NCBI GenBank assembly: GCA_029449245.1
Contig: JANATF010000003.1
Coordinates: forward strand, 1,488,001 to 1,552,000
Direction: 5' to 3'
DNA length: 64,000 nucleotides
Source: Mortierella alpina
Taxonomy: Eukaryota > Mortierellomycota > Mortierellomycetes > Mortierellales > Mortierellaceae
Position 1 is the stretch's first letter. Every line of letters starts with the position of its first letter. This document shows positions 11,562 to 22,700 of this stretch, piece by piece. Under the pieces are notes generated by a model. The model searched no databases. It was not told where the DNA came from and worked only from the letters and a program-made list of their open reading frames with translations. A program made the position numbers and the translations under genes.

Positions 11562-12853
11562 TTAGTTGCGGCCCCAGTCACCTTCGGAGCGACCCTGCTG
11601 GGGCTGGTAACCTTTAGTGGTTTAAACATGAAATGAAAAGAGTATTAGAGACCAGCTCGCGGCATTGCACTCCAAGTCATTAAAAGATAGAGAACTTACC
11701 ATCGTTACCACCGTAACCGCCCTGCTGGCCGTAACGGGGGGCGCTGTTGTAGCCACCGCGACCACCACGGGGAGGGCCGCCGCTGGTGCGCTCGGAGGCA
11801 CGATCGACCTTGATCTGACGACCATCGAATTCCTGGTTGTTCAAGTTCTCGATGGCATCACTGGCAGACTGCTCATCAGCGAAGGTGACGAACCCGAAGC
11901 CACGGGAGCGGCCTACAATACAAAGAGTATTGGTGAGTACCGTGGACAATAACAATCGCTGCTTACGATAGGACATTGCGTGTAGCCTTACCGGTCTCAC
12001 GGTCCTTGACGACGATGGCGTCGGTGACCTGGCCGTACTTGGCGAAACCGTCATGAAGGGACGCGTCGGTGGTGTTCCAGGAGAGGCCTCCGATGAAAAG
12101 CTTGGCAGACCTAGAAGCAATAGAGATATTAAAAAGAGACGATTTGAGTGGGTGATTGACTTTACTGGGGGTGAAAAAAAGTCCGCAGTAACACGTTTAC
12201 TATTATCCTCCAATAGGAACGGAGAACAGACATCCCAGAACACAAAGGGCTCAACAACTTTTTGCACATGGAGCACAACCAACCCCTTAGCAGGGAGTGA
12301 ACTCCTCCGTGCAGCTGCAAACAGAGCATGTAAGAGGGAACACTGATCGCAATGCTTCAAGGACGACGCTCATAGTTGCCATACAGCATTTGGGGTAGTA
12401 TGGATAAACAGCTTGAGCAGAAGGCGATGAGAGTAACCAGGTACCCTCCGCCAAAACGACCAAACGACCCTCCTCCGCCTTCAACAACACTCCCACACTC
12501 TCTTCTACAGCTTTAGATCTGAAATATCGAATCGTTGTTCTGCGAGCAAACGTCGGTTCATTTATTTAGATAATTCGGCCTGGCACCTTTTTTTTTTTTT
12601 TTTTTTGGTTTTCTCATCACTTTTCACTTTTCACTTTTCACTTCTCATCTCATCTCGACAACGGATCTCTTTTGCGCACTTCAGTTTTCTTCTCGTTGGT
12701 AACCAGCTTCGTCAGACATACAAAAAAGAGTAGCAACCGGCAAAGGACCAAGGGGATAGAGCAACACCGACCGTGGGAACAGGAACCCAATAGCAGAAGA
12801 ACATAATGCTAGTCTAGTATCTATCGAAATAGAACCAGTGCTAAAACTTACAT
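11562..12853 (-). CDS. Glycine-rich RRM RNA-binding protein, copy 3 (complete)
   Basis: Exons are 12852-12853, 11992-12110, 11700-11912 and 11562-11611, giving 127 aa. The order is one RRM (RNP2 [12 protein letters not shown]1 RGFGFVTF), an RGG/Gly-Tyr-rich tail ([27 protein letters not shown]) and a complete C-terminus ending [10 protein letters not shown]. This is the most canonical of the three copies and probably the main functional gene; its likely role is RNA binding in mRNA stability or splicing. The start codon is split AT|G across a ~740-bp intron with GTAAGT donor and CTAG acceptor. A TATA-like TTTAAAT lies at about 13018, ~165 bp upstream of the split codon on this strand. Confidence 0.9.
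12580..12650. repeat. Poly-T tract and TTTTCAC repeats in GRP copy 3 intron 1
   Basis: A run of about 20 T is followed by three to four tandem TTTTCAC units. Copies 1 and 2 have a shorter T-rich tract at the matching place, so the tract has expanded only in copy 3. Confidence 0.75.
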
Positions 12854-13211
12854 GATAAAAATGAAAGGGGTTGGGGGGTTTGAACTGGGAGAGGTGGACG
12901 TGTGAGGGATAAAGAGAAGAGAAAAAGGAAGGGGGGAGAACAAAATGATAACAGTTTTTGGTGCGATTGCGCACAATCCAATCGCTCAAGGGGTTGAAGT
13001 GCAGTCTACGGCTGGTATTTAAACAAGTGTGTTTACAACAACCGTGGTGTACCCGAACCCAGAAACAGCGCCATCTGCTCTGGAAGTAACACGCTACAGC
13101 AAATTCGGGCGCATGAAACTTCAAAACCGTTAAAAGTATTCGCTGGCTGATGTGCGATGATGAAACGTGTGTGTGTGATAGATTCGATCACTGATGGCAC
13201 GAAAGGGAGCT

Positions 13212-13610
13212 CTAAAAGTGACCTACAAATATAGCAATTCGGGATCTTCGCGCACCTCCACCGGGAACCAGCGACTGCGTCTTCGTGGTCACAATCCTTG
13301 GCATATTCAGAGCGCGAGCTGTACGGGCTGCTTGAGCTTCATTGCTGACGGTGGCATAGCCGAGCCTATCCTGGATAGGCTGCAGGTTAGTGAATGAACT
13401 CGTTGTGTTGCATGTGTAACATCCAAGCGACTGCCAGACCTGTAACCAACTCGTCAGGAGGAGTATCGTCGGCTATCAGGAGCAATGACCTTACCAGGCA
13501 TCATTGACACGATGCTTTCTTTTCTCGCATAAACCCATACATGGTGCCCTGGCTCTGACGAGGCATCTTGATGGCATGGAAGGTGGCAGTGACAGCAAGG
13601 TTGGCGTCGA
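13212..13610 (-). pseudogene. RRM-like coding relic
   Basis: Two minus-strand stretches look like protein. 13610-13503 reads as ANLAVTATFHAIKMPRQSQG followed by TMYGFMRE. 13392-13212 reads QPIQDRLGYATVSNEAQAAR and ends in a stop. GYATVSNEAQAARTARALN resembles the RNP1 and helix 2 of an RRM. There is no intact start or continuous frame. It could be a relic of another RRM gene beside the GRP array, or two exons of an unrecognised gene. Confidence 0.25.
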
Positions 13611-13640
13611 TGCCTATCGAGGATCATTCTTTACATCTGC

Positions 13641-15053
13641 TTGTCTAAAAATAACCCCCTGTTGCTCGTGCACACTGTGACCTTTCCATCCTCCTTCACG
13701 ACATTCACAGAACCCATTCCGCATCACACATGCTGGCAGGAGCATCAGGAGTACACACTCGAGGAAACGATGGTCCTGGCTGGGCTTGACCACAGCTGCA
13801 CTCTTCATGACCTCGCTCCCTCTCCTGGCCACCGCGGCGCCATCATAATCACAGGTAGTCAAGCGCGCCCCGGGCGAGTACATTGCGAGTACTTTGTCGA
13901 CTCGGAACCCTCGATCCAGACCCTTGAGGCCAACAACTCGCAATACCTTCATGGCCTGACCCGCAGACAGTGTCAGAACCAACGCCATCTTCACTCCAGA
14001 AATCGAAATTGGCATCAACCCTGGAGACACGCTCATCCTGCACCACCACACATCCTAGATTGGCACAGACTCCAGAGATTGACGTGCACCATCCTCTCTG
14101 TGCTTCAGCAGCGAAAACCACCCCTTTGCAACCTTGCATCCGACTCGTGCAGAAGCACTAAAGCGAGCACCTCTTGACATTAAACGTGTAAACAGCATCC
14201 TACTAGGGCATTCCCGTCGAGGAGACCATCTGTCGAGGTATCGCAGTGATATGCAGCAAGAATGACGCGTGGCTGAACGCGATCCAGATCCTCAAGTGGC
14301 CGGCATCGAAAAGGCGGCAGGACGGGTGAAAGATCTGATGTCAGGTAAGCAGAAAACAGCGCAACGTGTGCCATTTTATTCTCTAGTAAGCGATATAATA
14401 TGATGTCCAAATAGTTGTACAGAAGATGCTCGATGAACTGAATGCAGAGTTTTCACAGGAGATCCTAGCATGGAATGAGCAGCCAGCTCAAGGAGACGCT
14501 GAACTTTTAAGACGTGCCGCACAGAATCTGATAGAGTTGCGCAAGAGTATCAGGGACTGTTCGACAGCAAGCATTGGAATTGATAGTGGCAATGTACAAA
14601 ATTAGGAACTTGAAGCGTTCGTTGGATGAGGAGCCCACCGGACTCGTCACCAGAGGGAATACGACAGCAAGTAAACGGCGAATGATAACATGGATGCGCT
14701 GTTTGAAGTGCGACAGCCAGACATGAGCTTGTTGGATGGACGGCAAAACCACCTTCACCACTACCGGATGCGGGAACAAATGGCTGAAAGGAGTTGCTCG
14801 AATTCCCGTCCCGGGTTCCGACCTAATTAAGACATGATGATGAGTTCTCGCGGGAATTGGCAGAAGACACGGGTCAGAGCTCGGTCAACGAACTGCAGTA
14901 CAAAAAAGTGATTGCTTACGAGTGCAAGACCCCGTTCGATAAGGTGGATGGTATGGTACAACTGCTGACGCTGGCCCTTGAAGGTGCCGGTGCCGGTCTG
15001 GACCTGCCGCGCGAGGCGGGCTCATCAGTCGCGTCAGGCAGCAAGAGGCGCTG
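13641..15053 (+). pseudogene. Decayed coding region of unknown identity
   Basis: Protein-like pieces sit in different frames with stops between them. There is a secretory-signal-like stretch near 13785-13850 (ALFMTSLPLLATAAPS), then FTPEIEIGINPGDTLILHHH at about 13985-14050. A helical piece follows at 14410-14600 (VQKMLDELNAEFSQEILAWN), then YKIRNLKRSLDEEPTGLVTR at about 14590-14650. The last, 14857-15053, ends cleanly in a basic tail (VASGSKRR). Splicing may join some of these, but no single model keeps phase. The family is not recognised; the parts may come from two ancestral genes. Confidence 0.3.
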
Positions 15054-15672
15054 AGCCTATAGGTCTGCGTGCCTTTTTGCGAAAAGCAGCTGACTGACTG
15101 ACTGGCTGACTGATAAGAATACATATGTGGGAGGTATATACACTAGCCATAAACACGGTTGTGCAAAAACGGGCAGCAAATGTGAAGTCGTAACAGTTGC
15201 TGGGAGTTGGTGAGCAGAGCGAAGGTTTGTTTTTGATCCTAACTGGGAGACCAAAGGGCGGTGGGTATGCAGTAACAGTGATCTACCGATAAGGTGCTCG
15301 GGATGGGAGAGAAGGTCTTGAAAGTCTAAGATTCTTCGGACCCACCATACGAGATTGTAGCCTAAGATAGTGAACACTCTTTAGGCACGTTTGTCTCTAA
15401 AGCTGCAGGTATTGTGCAGTTCGTGTTTAAGAGATCGAGGTCAATCGCATCATCGCGTCATCGCGTCGAAAGGAAGCGATCGTGACGATCTAGAATATTG
15501 AAAAGAAACCACTTAGTTGCGAACGTGAGCATGGCATCTGTTTACAATCGTACTACTCTTCGAAACATTAACAGGTGGATGGTATAAAAATCAACGTTCT
15601 TCTTCAACGAAAGCCAAGCCGTTCACGGACTCTGCAATCCTCGGAACAGTAATATCCGCAGATTCTCCCATC
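15054..15672. other. Intergenic region and M13 peptidase promoter
   Basis: A short run of GACTGACTGACTGGCTGACTG lies near 15090-15110. No gene is seen. The right end is the promoter of the peptidase. Confidence 0.5.
15583..15590 (+). promoter_or_regulatory. TATA box of M13 peptidase gene
   Basis: TATAAAAA lies 83 bp upstream of the ATG at 15673, a typical distance for a short leader. Confidence 0.55.
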
Positions 15673-18589
15673 ATGACGCGCGTCAAGTTCCCCCTACTAA
15701 TTGTTGCTACTTTGGTGCTTCATATGGCGCAGGGGGTTCCACTCGTTATAGAGAACGATGTACGTGAGGACTTGTCTTTCTTTTTTTTTGTTCAGCTAGC
15801 CGTTGACGTGCACGTCGAGCATGGACTATTAACACGTTTATGATTTCCTAGGTCGTTTGCAACACGTCCGACTGTTACGCTTTGGCAAGGGGAATCCTGG
15901 CTGCCATGGATAGTCAAGTTGATCCTTGCGTTGATTTCAGCGCCTATGCCTGTATGTCATGTTAACCTTTGCAGTGTCTGTCAGCATCTCTCAACAATCC
16001 ACCGACACTCTGATATCTGACGCTATCTCTCTGGGGGAGAGGTATTGTTTTGTCCTCAGGCGGCGGCTATGAGGCACTTGAAGAGATTCCCGCCTATATG
16101 AACTCGATGGACACCTTTGACGCGACTGTCGATCGAAATAGGGTAAGCCTATTGATTTTACGCCGAGCAACTCCTTCGTATGGCAATGGACATGGTCCCT
16201 CAGCGTTGTTCCAGCCATAACGTTTTTATGATATTCTTTGTAATATTGTCATCAGCTTGTGATGCGGTACATCCTTGAGCCCAATAGCTCGCACCCGTTC
16301 CTTATCCCAGAAAATGATCCTGTAGCCCGGCAGAACTTGCAAAAACTTCGCGATCTCTATTCAAGCTGCATGAATGAGGACCAGCTCAAGAGCTTGGGAA
16401 GGCTGCCATTGCTGGCAGTACTCCAAAAGATCATCGAAATGTTCCCAGTCACTGATAGCGTGTTTCCGTCTCCCCAGGATCCGCATACCAGTGGAAAGAA
16501 TGTGGACGTGAGCCTGAAGAAAACGGGTCTCTCGTTGACACTCTCGTATTTCAACAAGCTAGGCCTGAATACCATAGCCCGCATTACGCCCATCACTGCC
16601 TCGCCGAACTCGTCCCAGATTATCCTCGGGCTATTCGAAGGCGGTGCTGGGTTGAAAAGATACAAATATTACCGGGACGAGAAACTACTAGACATCTACA
16701 AGTCGACGGTGACGGAAATGCTCGGTCTCATTTTGGATGCAGAGACCGAGAACGGATCAACCCTGGAGGTGATGCCAGAAACGGTTTTACCATCGCCATG
16801 GGAAGACATTGCCCAACAAATCGTCGACTTTGAGAGGCGGCTCTCGGAGACGTTCACAGATCCCGCTCAGCTAATGGATCCTGATGTGTCAGAAAACATC
16901 TTCACTGTTACTGAGATCTCAAGTCTGACACCCTCCATTGACTGGGGCTTGCTTCTGGACGATCTCTTGCCAACCGATGTCAATAGGACTCATCCTATTG
17001 TCGTGGTCTCTCCATCATACCAACGACAACTGGAACTTTTGCTCCAGTCCACCGAGCCCAGGATCCTGCAGGCATATTTTGTCTGGAGTGCTATTTGGCT
17101 GCTGGGCCACGGTCTCGCTTCGATGTATGAGTCGCCCTTGCGTAAAGTCCAGGCTGCACTCAAGCGTACCTCTGAAGATGCGATCCCTGACCGGTGGGCG
17201 CATTGTGTTGAAGTCGCCAGCGAAAACCTGGACCACATGGCAGGGTATTTCTTCATGTCGGAGCGTTTCAAGAACAGTAGCCATACCTTGGTGACAGAAA
17301 TGGTCGACTCTATGCGATCGATATACGAGATCATCATTCCTTCGCTCTCATGGCTGGACCCGTCCACGATCGCTGGAGCGATTGAGAAGCTCAATGCTCT
17401 GGTCACGCTCGTAGGGTCCTCAAGAACGTCACCCGATGCTCAGTCCTCGGAATCGTTGCAGTCGTATTACGAGGACTATCATGTCGACCCTGACCAGTAT
17501 TTTGAGAACGACATTCAGTTTCGGCAGTGGTGGAGCGCTGTCGATTATAGGTCTCTAGGGAGGCGATTGGATCGCAGGACGCATATGCCGTTTTCAGCAC
17601 TGACAGTGAATGCGTTCTATGACCCGACCACGAACAGGATCTTGTTGCCGGCTGGGATGTTGCAGCCGACTATTTTCCATGTCGACTACCCAGAGTATGT
17701 GAATTATGGATCTCTGGGCGGTGTTATCGGACATGAGTTCACGGTAGGTCGATATGGTCATGCGAAAGAAGGAGTTCTATTGATACTGTAGCGCCGTATT
17801 CCAACCTCTATATCTCTCGTCTCACTGCATTGTGGCACTCACGCCCACTCTAGCATGCATTCGATAACTGGGGCCACCATTTTGATGGGTTGGGACGTCA
17901 AGTCAATGTATGCCATAGAACAGCTGTTGCCTTTCTGCGGTTCTGCCTAGTCAAGCGTACTTGCCTTCCTTTATTGATACGATCCTCCCTCCTATAACTG
18001 TACTAGTGGTGGACGAATGCTACGGCAGAGGCCTTCGCTGAAAAAGCCAAGTGCTTTGTGGACCAGTACAGCAACAGCAACTTTACGGTCACCACCCCTG
18101 ATGGCAATGTGTACAAAGTCGACGGCGAACGAACGCTCGATGAAAACATTGCAGACAATGGCGGCTTACGGCAGGCATTTGCTGCATGGCAGGCGCGATT
18201 TATGTCTGATCTTTTCGGTGCAAGGTAGAAAAATTCCACCATCGTACATTTCCGATCAACGATATATCAACATTGCCTTGCGTTTTTAATTTTCCTCACA
18301 TCTCTCTTCTTTTTTTTTTTTTTTTTTTTTTGCACGCAGATATCGAAACTATAGGCTTCCGGGTCTAGATGAGTATACTCCTGAGCAGCTCTTCTTCATA
18401 TCTTTTGGACGGTCTTGGTGCAATAAGAAGCGACCGGAGGCGCTAGTGAGATCGGTTACAACCAACATTCACAGTCCCAACAACTGTAGGATTAATGGTG
18501 TCCTCCAGAACTCTCATCAGTTTGCACGAGCCTTCAATTGCCAGGTTGGAAGTCCCATGAACCCACAGGAGAAATGCTGGCTGTGGTAG
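15673..18589 (+). CDS. Secreted M13 family zinc metallopeptidase (neprilysin/ECE-like)
   Basis: Exons are 15673-15759, 15852-15951, 16060-16142, 16256-17743, 17854-17907, 18007-18224 and 18340-18589, giving 759 aa, the normal size for the family. The N-terminus is a signal peptide (FPLLIVATLVLHMAQG) without the cytosolic tail of animal neprilysins, so a secreted enzyme is inferred. Zinc motif HEFTH (~583-587) is split by intron 4 between T and H. NAFYDP and LPAGMLQP precede it as in the family. The third zinc ligand and proton-donor region is ENIADNGG (E ~650, D ~654). The protein ends CWLW, the conserved M13 terminus. It should cleave peptides on the amino side of hydrophobic residues. Intron 6 ends in a 20-T run before the acceptor. 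Confidence 0.92.
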
Positions 18590-19769
18590 AGTATCGAGCA
18601 TTAGGATCAACGTTCAAAAATAGCGTGCAGTCCTTGATCCACATAGATTTATACTTGCTATTGAGGCGCACCAACTTGGTAACTCGATGGGTATGACAAT
18701 GAAGATGCACCTGTGAATCATATGGAAACAGGGGCAGATATGAAGCCTGATTGAACAGTTATATGAATTTCTTGAACTGCTGCAAGCGCCTTCTAATTAT
18801 GCACGGCTTCGCAAGTCTTGGCCCTCCCGCAACCGTCTTTTCTTGCACTGTGCAACCATGCAACCGGTATGAAAGATGCACGTTTGAACACAAGAATAAG
18901 GGATGGTACCCAACCTATTATATATACATCGGGTCGTCTTACTATGATTAACAGCGACCATGGGGCTCGTTTGAAGCGTCAAGTTGAGATGGAACAGTGG
19001 TTCGCTTGCTGGCAAGGCGTCGAGGTGGTATGACCATGCACAGTGGGTGGTGTCAGTATGTGTGCTGGACATACCTGGCCAGGGCGCAATGCTGGAACAG
19101 GACACCGCCTGGTGACAACAATGTCCTGGCAGACCAGGCGGTCAGTTTTTGCGTCGTAGAGAGCGATACTACTTTTTTTTCTTTTCGTTTTACACGGGCT
19201 ACAAAAGATGCAGCGCGACTCAGAGGTATCTGATTCTTCCAGGCCTCCTGTCTCCGTGTTGGTGTTCCTTGGTCTCCTTTCTCGCCATGACTATGAGACT
19301 ACGATCTCCCTTCGCCTGTGCCTGTCGGGGCGAAAGAGGAATCCCAAGAGCCGACAAGAGTCGATGGCTGCGCGTCGTCAAGTCCATCGCCGCGGCGTGC
19401 GGTGGATGAAGGTGCGACGAACAACAACACATCGCGGAATGGGCTGTTGTTTAACTTTTGCCCGTCGCCCTCGCTCCCCCGCTCCCCTGGCTTTTGCCAC
19501 CATTTGTCTGGCGTGCCCTTGTTGAGAGCACTTTGCCTGCCTGCGAGAGTCGACAGCTGTGCACATGCCGGGCGTTGCCAAAGGCACTTTTGGACACCGC
19601 GGCCGGGCGAGAGCACGTTTCATCCTCAGCCAGCCCTTGCAGTCGTCGCGGACAGGCCCTTGGCCCGCTGGCCCTTCTGGCCGCCTCCGCTGTCGACTCT
19701 TGCTCCCGTCCGCCTCTGCCGCTGCATCCATGCATCCATGCATCCCTGCATCCCTGCATCCACTCGCCC
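18590..19769. other. Intergenic region between M13 peptidase and DIP2-like gene
   Basis: This holds the peptidase 3' flank and the leader of the next gene. GC rises and open frames overlap in several phases from 19200 on, none with recognisable protein. No TATA box is evident. Confidence 0.45.
19724..19763. repeat. Five 8-bp GCATCC(A/C)(T/C) tandem repeats
   Basis: Five units of GCATCCAT or GCATCCCT lie end to end and stop 6 bp before the proposed ATG of the DIP2-like gene. They are in the presumed 5' leader. Confidence 0.8.
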
Positions 19770-22700
19770 ATGCCTTTGCTCTCCATCAGCCATACCCCGC
19801 AGAGACAGCACACCCCCATGCACTCTCCTCAGCCAGCCGCGCCTGCACCACAGCAGCCAGACCGAATGGTGTTCCCCGCCATGTACCAAGCACACGGCAG
19901 GGCCACTCCACACAACCTGCCATGCAACATGATGCCACAGCCCACCTTCCAGAATCCCATCGCACAAGACGCTCACCGTCAACGCAACTACTCGCCTCCT
20001 CACAGAGGTAGGTCCTTAGTGCTGTCGTCTTCCACTCCTTGTACTGTGCTAGTACATACACTCCGTTAGAGTTATCGCTCATACACCCGTACTTTTTTTT
20101 TTGACACATGGTTGCATAGTGTACCAACCTGAAGTAGAAATATACCCATACACCTCGCGACCCCATGGAACGCGTCCGCAGTTCCCTGCACAGGCACCAG
20201 GGCCTGGTTACAGCGACCCACACGGAACCAAGGCACTCTCTCCGATGCCTTATCGCAGCCCCACGCTATCGAACTCACATGCACCTCATCCACCCTACCG
20301 CCATACCCAGCCCCATCCACCCATTCATGGGCAACGCCCTCACCTATCGACTCAGCCTCCGCCTGCAGGTAGGTAGCAAAGCGTGATATTCGTTTTCAGG
20401 TCCGATTAGACATCGCAAGAACAAGCAGGAGAACGTAACACAGACTGACACCCATCCATAATGTAGGAAGGAACACTTGCGGCAGCTCCTGGCGCCCTCG
20501 CTACCCCCTTGCGACGGGCAGAAGGAGACCCCACATCGACGCAGCAGAGTTGGCAGGGAATCAGATGCTACCCCTTGAACCCAGATCAATACCGAACCTG
20601 AACGACGCACAAAGGTCGGCCGCCATGCCATTGCTTTTCAACAACAACACAAGTATAGTCCACATCCTGAGATCCAGAGCTCAGACACAGCCAAGTGCGT
20701 TAGCCTTCACCGCCGTCGACAGCAAGGGGCGGGAGACTGGGTCCTGGACTTGGGCAAGACTATACGGTCGATCAGAAAGGATTTCGCTGGCAATTCTGGA
20801 CAGGACTCAGCTCCGCCATGGTGCCAGAATCGCGCTTGTGTTCCGAAGATCCGAGATGCTGGATTTCTTGGCAGCATACTTTGGCTGTCTGATGGCAGGG
20901 ATGACCGCCGTGCCTATCAATGGGATCGAGGAGTTTGCAGAAATGACACACATCTTGCGTTGTTCAAACACAGAGCTAGCATTCACAACAGAGCATAATC
21001 ACAAAGTACTTGCCAAGGATCTTCATGCTCACAAGGATGGGGCAGGAGGGGCAAGCGGCATGGTGTGGCCGGCGGGCGTCCATTGGTGGAAAACGGATGT
21101 CCTGGAAAACACCTGGAAGCCTAAAAAGAACAGGTTATCAGCAGACTCTATGGACATGGAACTGTCTCTGCCGGACCTGGCCTATATTGAATACACAAAG
21201 TCTCCGAGTGGAGAGCTGAAGGGAGTTGCCATTAGTCATCAAACTGTTCTCGAACAGTCTCATGCTATCAGCCACTGTCTGGGCTCTAACCCAAGGAGAG
21301 GCGCGCCAGCAGGAGCAAGGAGAGACGTGGTCATCAGTTGGTTGGAGCCGCGGCAGCAAGTAGGCTTTGTCTTGGGAGGACTTTTGGGGACATACCATGG
21401 CAGCCATACAGTGTTTCTTCACAGCGTAATCACGGACACGCCAGGACTCTGGACGCAATGTGCCGTGAGATACGGAGCCACCTTGGCGCTGGGAGACTAT
21501 GAAGGCGTCCGCAACCTAATCCGATGCACGTCGCCGCTGTCACCAACCTCATCCATCTTATCTTCCGCCACAATGGGATCGTTGGACGATAGTCAAAGTG
21601 TGGATGTACAGAACTGCAACCTCCCATGGCTAGAGACGTTCCTGATTGATGCCACTGCAGCTCGGCCGCAACTGGACAGAGAGTTTGCCATGGAATTTCT
21701 GGCGCCACTGGCCGTTCCTCACCCAGAGCATGTAGTCGTACCCATGCTGACTCTGCCAGAGCACGGCGGGATGATTTTAAGTATGAGGGACCACTTGATG
21801 TTTCCTCGAGGTGCAGACAAGATTGATTTCGGGTTCGATTACGACATGCTCTATGGACCAGAGCCAAAGCATGTTGATTTAACGATGGGGTCTGGATTGC
21901 AGCAACGATTGAAGGGATACCCTGCAGCTTCGGATACCATATGTCATTATCTGCTGGATCGAGAAGCCCTCAAGAACAACGTCATAAAGGTGATCGCTAC
22001 TCGTGAAGAGGCAGTGGAGAGGTCATCGGAGCGTGGAGCTGTCTTGGTCGGCGCCTTTGGCTATGCAACACCAAGAGGTATAGTGCGCGAAGCAAACGGT
22101 TATAGAACGAGACTCATGCCTGCTCAACACCTCATTAACGCGTATCCTTCCACGACCTAGCCACCCTTGCCATTGTCGACCCAGAGACGACTGCACTCAG
22201 CCAACCCAACACCGTGGGAGAGATCTGGGTCGATTCACCGTCAATTGCATTCGGGTTTTGGGATCTGCCGAAGCTCTCGCAGTCCATTTTTCACGCATTG
22301 CCGTTAATCGTGCCTGTAGATACAATGGTACCTGAGGTGTACGACCCTGTACCAGCTGGATTTCTCAGAACAGGGCTGTTAGGTGGTCTCATTGAGGGTC
22401 GAGTCGTCGTCTTTGGCTTGTGCACGGATAAAATCCAGCAGGAATTCCTTCCGGACCATAGATCCAGCAGTCTGTGGAGGGAGCCTACCTTGAAGTATAG
22501 CCATCATTACGCAAAGGACCTCATAAGTACTGTCATGGAGCGCATTGTCGGTTTTTCATGTTGGTACGGTGCCAGTTTCGGTTTTGTGGTTTTGCCCGTC
22601 AAAAAGGATTTGGTAATGGTGGATCTTTGTTAATTAATATTTTGTCGTATGCTTGTCGTTATAGCACCGCTTTTGAAAGCTTTATCAATGGCGAACGGCT

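Larger units (their letters stand above)
5480..13150. repeat. Three-copy tandem segmental duplication (channel 3' end + GRP gene)
   Basis: Three direct units lie end to end, roughly 5480-7980, 7980-10590 and 10590-13150. Each holds the 3' end of the channel gene on the plus strand and a glycine-rich RRM gene on the minus strand, tail to tail. Equivalent points are spaced about 2.5-2.6 kb: the REQQ(Q/N)SFE coding motif lies near 5979, 8500 and 11063, and the start of GRP exon 3 lies at 6763, 9288 and 11912. Similarity continues through introns and flanks; the stretch after the C-terminal coding end is nearly identical between units 2 and 3 (about 8640-8930 and 11200-11510). Confidence 0.85.

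Noticed and set aside
11680-12360. 226-codon minus-strand frame covering GRP copy 3
   Set aside because: The first half is intron and out-of-frame exon sequence; the correct protein needs three introns removed, as the two paralogs confirm.
5480-13150. Transposon or retroelement as the cause of the array
   Set aside because: No transposase, reverse transcriptase, LTRs or terminal inverted repeats were seen; introns are kept in all copies, so retroposition is excluded.
19318-20003. Several overlapping long frames on both strands before the DIP2-like gene
   Set aside because: They coexist in nearly all frames in a GC-rich, repeat-bearing region; only the frame joined to the downstream exons by phase is supported.
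22058-22120. Possible mini-intron that would remove the DIP2-like frameshift
   Set aside because: The only GT...AG pair nearby would be about 30 nt and would delete residues that look conserved; a one-base loss explains the data better.
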